From Przewalskia tangutica (Eukaryota; Streptophyta; Magnoliopsida; Solanales; Solanaceae), in contig CM056736.1 of NCBI GenBank assembly GCA_029844215.1, forward strand, positions 54,745,562-54,809,561: a stretch of 64,000 bases of DNA, in the 5' to 3' direction. Below the pieces are notes generated by a model. The model did not search any database. It had not been told where the DNA came from and saw only the letters and a list, made by a program, of their open reading frames with translations. A program made the translations under genes and the position numbers. Shown one piece after another: positions 57,333-64,000 of this stretch; positions within the stretch are counted from its first letter, which is position 1, and each line of letters starts with the position of its first letter.

Positions 57333-58299
57333 ACCCTGAATATACCGCAGAATCCTTTTGAGAGCCCCCATATGTTCTTTCTTCGGATCATGCATGTGTA
57401 AACAAACTTGTTGAACCACATAAAATATCTGGTCTTGTAAAAGTTAGATATTGCAAGGCCTATACTAGCCTATAGTAATGAGTAGGATTTCTGTACGGAG
57501 TCCTGACATCCCTACTCAATTTCGCTTTTGTGTCAACTGGAGTATGTGAGGGTTTGCAGGATGACATCCCTCATTTGTCAATTATTTCTTCGGCATATTT
57601 CTTTTGATTGAAGAACAGACCACCTGCATAATTAGTGACAATAATGCCAAGAAAATAACTCAGTGGACCCAAGTCCTTCATTGCAGATTCTGATGCAAAA
57701 AGGGACATAATGGATTGGTGAAGTGAAATGGATAATGGTGTGAGAATAATATCATCGACATACAAAATGATATATGTCATGTCAACACATTTCCGATAAA
57801 TCAACAATGGCTAATCAGACTTACTGTGAGAGAATTCCAAATTTGAAACAAATCCTGAAACCTGTTATACCATGCCAGAGGTGCTTGTTTTAAACCATAT
57901 AAGGATTTCTTCAAGAGGCAACCATGATCTGGAAATGTATAATCTTGGAAACTCAACGGCTAATATATGTATAATGTCTCCTGCAAGTTTCCATGTAAGA
58001 ATGTATTTTTAATATCTAACTGTTGAATGATCCAAGATTTGGAAAGAGCCAATATGAGAACAGTCCGGATAGATTCTAGCTTAACCACCGGACTGAATGT
58101 TTCACCACAATCTATCCCAATCTGTTGAGACATGTCATCACCAACAAGACGAGCTTTGTATCTCACAAAAGAACCATAAGAATTCTTCTTTATAATAAAA
58201 AACCCACATAGACCAAATGACCTTCACATTATACGGACGTGGTACTAATTCTCACGTCTTATATGTAATAAGAGAATTAAATTCGTCTAATATGGCAGC
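57328..58299 (-). pseudogene. COP-3 reverse transcriptase
   Basis: Minus-strand copia RT entering from the right at the OG-1 boundary. Motifs: LDEFNSLI near 58285, KARLVGDDMSQQIGIDCGET then FSPVVKLESIRTVLILALS (58166-57960), QQLDIKNTFLHGNLQETLY, LLKKSLYGLKQAPLAWY near 57880-57930, the catalytic YVDDIILT (57740-57765), DLGPLSYFLGI and FFNQKKYAEEIIDK (57807-57571). At least one TGG-to-TGA stop (near 58250) and several frameshifts. Integrase, protease and gag must lie right of OG-1, outside the window. RNase H follows at 47825-47289. Confidence 0.9.
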
Positions 58300-58861
58300 T
58301 GTAATATCCCATTTTAACAAGAGTCGAAACGGAATACGACATATGCGTGATTCTTGAATTGAATCACTATTTTAAAGGAGTCACCACCTAATTATTATAG
58401 TGAACTATGACACTTTATCATAGCATAAAATGCTACAAATAATCTCTATTTAAGGGTCTGCAAAACTTATGAGATTCTAGGCAAGAGTTCTTTATTATCC
58501 TAAAGGGAAGGGGTTAAGCATTCTTTAAGATCCGCTAACTTGTGGTTATCCGATCAAACTTAGGTTGGTATTATTGTGCTAACATGTATTCTACAATTCT
58601 AAAGGTATTCTACAATTATTAAACTAACTAAGAGATATTTAAACTAGGAATGCAAATATTTAAATAAGATATACATTTAACAAGATTGTAACGAAAGCAA
58701 AAATCATATAAAGAAGGAGTGAAGAGAACTTAGCGGTATTTCGCTTTTATTTTGTTTTTCTTTCTGTGCATGCTTTAACTTTGAGATGCGTCTCCGGGTA
58801 CCTGTAAAAAACACTTAGTAAAAGAGTTAGTAAATAATAAATAAAGCATCACATAAATACA

Positions 58862-58863
<2 letters not shown>

Positions 58864-58915
<52 letters not shown>

Positions 58916-58916
58916 A
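58864..58916. repeat. (TA)n(TG)n microsatellite
   Basis: About 14 TA followed by about 12 TG units inside the OG-1 LTR. Confidence 0.97.
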
Positions 58917-61586
58917 TAAAGGATTTTTTTTATAGTGTGGGCTCAGCTAATGTTATGCTATGAGTACTGAGATATGAGAAGCCAGTATCGCCTCGGCTGC
59001 GGTCGACTCGCCTTGCCGGTGAACGACACTATACATTCTCGTCTTTATATTGTTCTTTTAACTTTAATCCTTGCCCACATATTCCGTCTCACTTACCATG
59101 GAGGCCTCCAAATAGATGGATAAATCCTTCATCGGCCAAAGTGGAGTATCTTGTTCAAATCAGTAAATAACCAGAACCGAAGGGACGTGGCCACAATTTC
59201 AATTTCATTGGCCTAAGCGTAGCATCATGTTCTAGTCATAGAAATCGATCAAGTTTAGTAATCTGTTCTTGTAACAGAAATCGCAGCAGTAGTTGTTCTA
59301 AAAATCCGGCAGTACGCGAGTTAAAATATGGCCAGAAAACAACTTCTATTTAGTTCAAGATGCAGCAGCTGTGTGACTCAAAACATAGCAGCAGCTGGCT
59401 CAAATTTGGCCGAGAAAACATCGCAACAATTTGGCCTCAAATCTGCCTAAAGTGCAGCAGTAGTTTGGCCAAAACAACAGTGATTTCAATCCAAAATATC
59501 ATCTCTGAGCTGCAGCAGTTCAATAAAAATGCATCAGTAATTACTGGATGTATGTTTATTTCATTTAAGTGTAGCAAGTTGTTCCCCAACAGTAGAGCAA
59601 TAGCAGATAAGTAGCCAAGGAAGAAGTAGCAACTCGAAAAATACAAAAAATCAGTATAATATATGTTCACTTGAAACTGCAGCAATAGAATATAACACAG
59701 GACAGGAACAACCAGTGGAAGTAAAGTCGGCATTATAGGGAAGTTTCTTGAGCATGACAATGGTTTAAACCGCAAGCATGTCGGCCATTGCCTTCCTTCT
59801 AGTTCTCAACAGAGTAGCACTATTTCAAGTTCACCAGCAGCTCAAAGACACTCGACATTTCCCCCAAAGTCATGCAAATAAAGAAGGAGGGTAAAGAATG
59901 AGTATCCAACAACCAAAGTTTATCGAGGTATGATACTTATAACATTTTGTAACATGTATCAATAGTGACACAAATCTGGAACATATATCACATATTCAAT
60001 CAATTTTAGATATAAAATAGACATGCTCACATGGACACATCCATTAATAATCCACAAAGGAGGGAGGGTAGGGATCGCATGCTCTCAGTCAAGGCAAATA
60101 AAGTTGGATCCTCAAGACTGTTCAGGTTTCACAAAAAAACTATAAGGGTGGGGATTGATCTAAAACCTGCTACATTTTGAGCATTTAATCACAATTTAGG
60201 CAGAAAGGACACATATCTAAATCATTTCTAACCCAACATATACTTAACCAAAGATAGACATGCTTTAAAAAAAACAGATCCTTAAATCGAGAAACAAAAC
60301 ATACATTCGCCAAAAGACAATTTAGACAAGTATGTATAAATTATTAGGACACACATGAATCTTATTCCCAAATGGGACCAATTCAAGCTTGCTGGAACCT
60401 CCCCCTTTAACCAAATTATATCCTATGCATTTACTATATGACAATCTGGTTCTGAACTTAGCCATGGGATACAGATATAAGCAACAATCTTAACATGGCA
60501 CATATTAGAAGACTGAAGGCAAAATGTTGACATCAATAACTCCATGAGCAAAGGCATGGCATGGTTAAAATGGATATTAGGGCTAACATGCATGAATCAA
60601 GTGTGGAAAGTACATATAGGAGAAGGGCAGAATTATAAAACAAGGATATGCAAATGATTACTCAGCCTAGACTTAACAAATGTCATAAAAATGGATATAA
60701 GTGACCTACACAGGCATAACATGCTATCATTTATGGTTCAAAATGAACATACGTGTACTTACGACTACAAGAATGGCAAGACAAGTACATAGACCTATAT
60801 GATTCATATGCCAAAGCTAATGAAATCTCAAAGGCTATATTAAACCATATATGAAGCCTAGATTAGAAAAATGAACACAAATTAGACATAGAATGAACAT
60901 AACATAGTCCCTTAACGGTTATACATGCTCTTAAGACTATTCCAACAACACATTGAATCACTTTAACTCAGTTAACAAATCCTAGACCAATATTTTAAGA
61001 AATCTATTAACTGAATAGCTTAAAATCTGACTGAAACAAACTACCACCAACATGCTAATCATTTTCAGGCCATTTCAGCAGATTCACATGATCAAATAAC
61101 CATTAAGCTAGACATTAAGGTAATCAGATAATTTATATATGCATATAACCAATTTTAAACTAACATATCAGGTATTTATATATCTCATCACATACAAACT
61201 GTTAACAAACATGTTTATTAAGAACACAATCACATAATACATGTTGTACTAAGTAAATTAAGTGACAAACTGAAAAGGGAATGTGTTTACCTTCTTCGGG
61301 TAGCGAACCGAGGCGTGTTTCGACTCATCGATTCCGCTTGGAGATGTTTGTAGTTTATGCGACTGAAAAAAGTGGAAAGTTTAAGAGTTTGTGGCTTTTT
61401 TAATTCGAAACTTGAGAATAGAAGAAATATTTTCTTTCTGATTTTGCAACGATTTTTAAAATAGTCAGAATCAGATTTTTTGTTCTCAGTTTTGAAACAA
61501 AGAATTCGATTCAAAGTGAGAAATGTGAATTTTGTTCTTGGCCTTTTTAGGAACCCAATTTTTTTTAACACAACCCAAATGAGTTG

Positions 61587-61595
61587 TATTTATAG
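61587..61595 (-). promoter_or_regulatory. Probable TATA box, OG-1 LTR
   Basis: CTATAAATA on the minus strand, about 890 bp inside the LTR start. Confidence 0.6.
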
Positions 61596-62487
61596 CCCCA
61601 AAATTGAGGCTTCAACCACTAGAATTTTGAATTTCGAATTTCAACCGCAATAAAAAAAGAAAATGACGATTTTCTTAGCTATTAGAGCTGTTTGGGTAGA
61701 TGCCTGGTTATTTCCTTTGGATTCGATCTTTTATCCAACGGATTGTGAGGCATTCCCGCTTTTGCAGACCTGGGATTGATTGAACAAGACTCTGAAACCA
61801 AAGGGATGAAAGGATGGGTTTCTTGGGACATAGATGCATGTTTTAGGGGTGTGCGGCGATGTCAGGCGATGAGAAATCTGATGGTTTGAAGGTGTTGTCA
61901 ATGACGGACCGATGGGTTTTGGTTCTGGTGAAAGATTTTGGTTTGGTTCTCATTTGGTTGAGGGGACGATCTGGTTGAATAAGGGCATTTGGTTCTAATG
62001 GAGTTAGGAAAGGGGTTGCATTGGGTCGATTAGTAAAAGGGTATTGGGCCTGTCTAGTTTTCAGTTAGGCTGGAAGAAAAATGGGTTGGGGATTTCATTG
62101 GGAGATTTAATTAGCCCAATTAATGGTATTAATTGGTAATTAATCTTGTTCCTTTAATCCCTTCAATTAATAAAATTATTCTTCTTTGTCCTAACCAATC
62201 CAAAAGTGCACACACACATAAATTATGATGCAAGCGATTTAACATATGCATTTAGTTTAAGTAAAATATAATATTCATATAAAAATGATTCATTTGGTAA
62301 TTGGTGAAAAATATTAAGAGAAAATCAATCACCAATGTCGAAATATTTAAAATTATTATTATTATTTTGAGAATTTTCAGGACTCAGAAGCATAGTAAAG
62401 TTAATTGAAGATAAAAGGACGACCTGGATGAAATGTTCACAGGTGAACAAATAGTCGGTAAAGATGGAACAAAATTGGGTGTCAACA

Positions 62488-62504
62488 GCTTGTCCCTCTT
62501 TGAT
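62488..62504 (-). other. OG-1 polypurine tract
   Basis: AAAGAGGGACAAGC on the minus strand directly upstream of TGTTGACACCC. This identifies the LTR as the 3' one and the sequence to the right as the element's 3' untranslated region. Confidence 0.72.
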
Positions 62505-62639
62505 TGAAGACGATGAAAGAGTTTTCAGACAAAGACGCTGACTTATAGCCAATTTTGTCCATATTGTCAAAGATTAGGAAATGCATGGGCGAATGAAGTT
62601 ATCAAAAATCAATAAGAATTTCTGATGCCAGAAAATTGA

Positions 62640-62945
62640 AAGCACAACTGATGCCGATTCAAAATTTGTCCCAGTGTTGGATTATGATGACACTGGGTTA
62701 TGGTGATGCTAAATTCAAGACACGATTAATGCGGATTTAAAATTTTGTCCCAGTGTCGAATTATGATGACATTAGGTTGCTGTGAAGCTAGAAAAATAAA
62801 TGCAGAGCGGAAGCAGATTCAAAATTTGTCCCAGTGTCGAATTATGATGACACTAGGTTGTTGTGATGCCAAAACTAAAGACGGACTGACGCCGATTCAA
62901 ATCTTTTTGTCCAGCGTTGAATTATGATGACACTAGGCCATTGGT
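62640..62945 (-). repeat. Minisatellite A, about 80 bp x 4
   Basis: Units marked by GTCCCAGTGT at 62668, 62747, 62828 and (variant) 62908, each followed by GAATTATGATGACACT.GG. Confidence 0.9.
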
Positions 62946-63520
62946 GTTGTGGGATACTGGAGAAGAGCGGATCGACATTCGAGGTACCAATTGTTCCGGT
63001 TCGCCGTAAGAGATAGTTTCACGTTGTACTCCCGCTCCTGTAAATTAAGGCTCATGCAGGCTAAGATTTAAAAAAAATTAGTGCATAACTGTTGAGACAA
63101 AAATGATAAAGCATGTATATGTAAGAAATGCAATTCTGCGGGTAGAGATGTTGTCCCTGTGTGATATGTTAGATGTTGCAAATGTCGAGATGTCATCCTC
63201 GTACAGACGTGCTACAACTGCTCTTGTAAATTGAGGAACATGTAGGCTAAAGCTTAAGAAAAGTTAGTACATAATTGTTAAGACGATAAAATATGATAAA
63301 GCATGAATATAAGAAATGTGATCCTGTGAGTAAGAATATCATCTTGCGTAGACATCATGTGCTGAAGCCATTGCATTGGCATAATGAAATAATATCATTT
63401 CTGGACGTAATTCAGATAGCGTCATTTCCGGACGTACTGCAGATATTTGTCATTTCCAGACGTAATGCATATGACGTCGTTTCTGGACGTTATCATCTTG
63501 TATGGACGAAATGTAAATGA

Positions 63521-63860
63521 ACGTCTTGTATAGACGTTGTCATCTTGTATGGACGGATGTAAATGACATCTTGTATGAACGTTGGCGTCTTGTATGGAAG
63601 GAATGCAAATGACGTCTTGTATGGACGTTGTCGTCTTATATGAACGAAATGCAAATGCCGCCTTGTATGGACGTTATCGTCTTGTATGGACGAAATACAA
63701 ATGACGTCTTGTATGGGCATTACCGTCTTGTATGGACGGAAATGCAAATGACGTCTTGTATGGATATTGTCGTCTTGTATAGACGAAATGCAAATGACGC
63801 CTTGTATGGGCATTACCGTCTTGTATGGACGGAATGCAAATAACGTCTTGTGTGGACGTT
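63521..63860 (-). repeat. Minisatellite B, 45-47 bp x about 7.5
   Basis: Units begin near 63521, 63566, 63612, 63658, 63704, 63751, 63797 and 63843. Each is itself a dimer of about 23 bp built on CGTCTTGTATGGACG, one half ending in GTTGTCG, the other in AAATGCAAATGA. Confidence 0.92.
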
Positions 63861-63875
63861 AAATATGATAATGAT

Positions 63876-64000
63876 GTCATTGTATTGACGTGATGCGGGT
63901 GGCGTCATTGTGTTGACGATTTATGGTGTCATTGTGTTGACAATTTTGAGGGTGTCATTGTGTTGACGATTTTGATGGTGTCATTGTGTTGACAATTTTG
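63876..64000 (-). repeat. Minisatellite C, 24-28 bp x at least 5
   Basis: GTCATTGTGTTGACGATTTTG-type units at 63876, 63904, 63928, 63954 and 63980, continuing past the window end. The GTC.TTGT.TTGACG core resembles the 23-bp half unit of array B. Confidence 0.92.

Larger units (their letters stand above)
58300..62487 (-). repeat. OG-1 3' LTR (Ogre/Tat-like)
   Basis: About 4.19 kb. Right end TGTTGACACCCAATTTTG on the minus strand, left end GGGATATTACA. Near the left end lies GGTGGTGACTCC with the AACCCCTTCCCTTTAGGATA text typical of Ogre/Tat LTR ends. A minus-strand TATA box (TATTTATAG on plus) is at 61587-61595. There is no coding frame of note. The large size fits this lineage. The left flank GCAGC may be the target duplication. 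Confidence 0.75.
62488..64000 (-). mobile_element. OG-1 3' untranslated region with minisatellites
   Basis: Non-coding internal sequence next to the 3' LTR, leaving the window on the right. Contains three tandem arrays (62640-62945, 63521-63860, 63876-64000) and related loose copies at 63395-63500. Tandem repeats in the 3' UTR are a known trait of Ogre/Tat elements. 62950-63390 holds no feature beyond partial duplications, such as the repeated GATAAAGCATG.ATAT.AAGAAATG near 63105 and 63295. Confidence 0.72.

Noticed and set aside
59360..61571. Short open frames in the OG-1 LTR
   Set aside because: AT-rich, low complexity, no motif, and positioned in an LTR.
63521..63860. Regular 46-bp repeats resembling a CRISPR array
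   Set aside because: There are no unique spacers. The whole unit repeats, the sequence is eukaryotic retrotransposon UTR and no cas genes exist.

Overview
The window is repeat-rich DNA from a flowering plant, probably a eudicot. I see no host gene, tRNA, rRNA or prokaryotic feature. Almost every base can be assigned to an LTR retrotransposon. Most of these are Ty3/gypsy chromoviruses that look like the Tekay/Del lineage: long LTRs opening TGTTATACCCCG and closing GGTCGTGACA, an initiator-Met primer site, a gag-pol with a DPGST protease and FIDD reverse transcriptase, and a chromodomain at the integrase end. Names used here are mine: T1-T4 are coding Tekay-type elements, N1 and N2 are non-autonomous relatives, COP-1 to COP-3 are Ty1/copia, GYP-1 is a diverged gypsy LTR, ATH-1 is Athila/Tat-like and OG-1 is Ogre/Tat-like. 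Layout, left half (1-37412): a stack of nested insertions. T1 (minus; 5' LTR 34748-37412, 3' LTR remnant 19622-20117) holds T4 (plus, 24825-34421) in its gag and T2 (minus, 14736-19621 visible) in its 3' LTR. T2 holds T3 (minus, 11581-14735 plus 1-2187) in its reverse transcriptase. T3 holds the complete N1 (minus, 2188-11580, 5-bp duplication CTTGA) in its gag. Layout, right half: COP-1 (minus, 37413 to about 41080), COP-2 (plus, 41270-42830), GYP-1 (plus, about 42831-45435), ATH-1 (minus, about 45440-47216), then COP-3 (minus), whose pol is split by the complete N2 (47826-57327, 5-bp duplication AGAGT) and cut again by OG-1, whose 4.2-kb 3' LTR (58300-62487) is followed by a polypurine tract and three minisatellite arrays running off the right end. 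How the parts relate: N1 and N2 keep LTR ends, primer site, polypurine tract and leader like those of the coding elements but have lost protease, RT and RNase H, so they would need proteins from T1-T4-like relatives. Most interesting signals: (1) an LTR hairpin with a 19-nt CTTTATGGGAAGTT-type loop whose stem changes by compensatory substitution between families; (2) a 34-nt hairpin between primer site and gag with a GUGCAC palindrome in its loop, resembling a retroviral dimer-initiation site; (3) a GC hairpin upstream of the LTR 3' end with a compensatory pair change; (4) patchy loss of bases at CAG/CTG/CCG sites that breaks reading frames and looks more like methylation-linked sequencing error than evolution. 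Limits: boundaries come from reading motifs by eye; lineage names are inferred from family features, not database searches.
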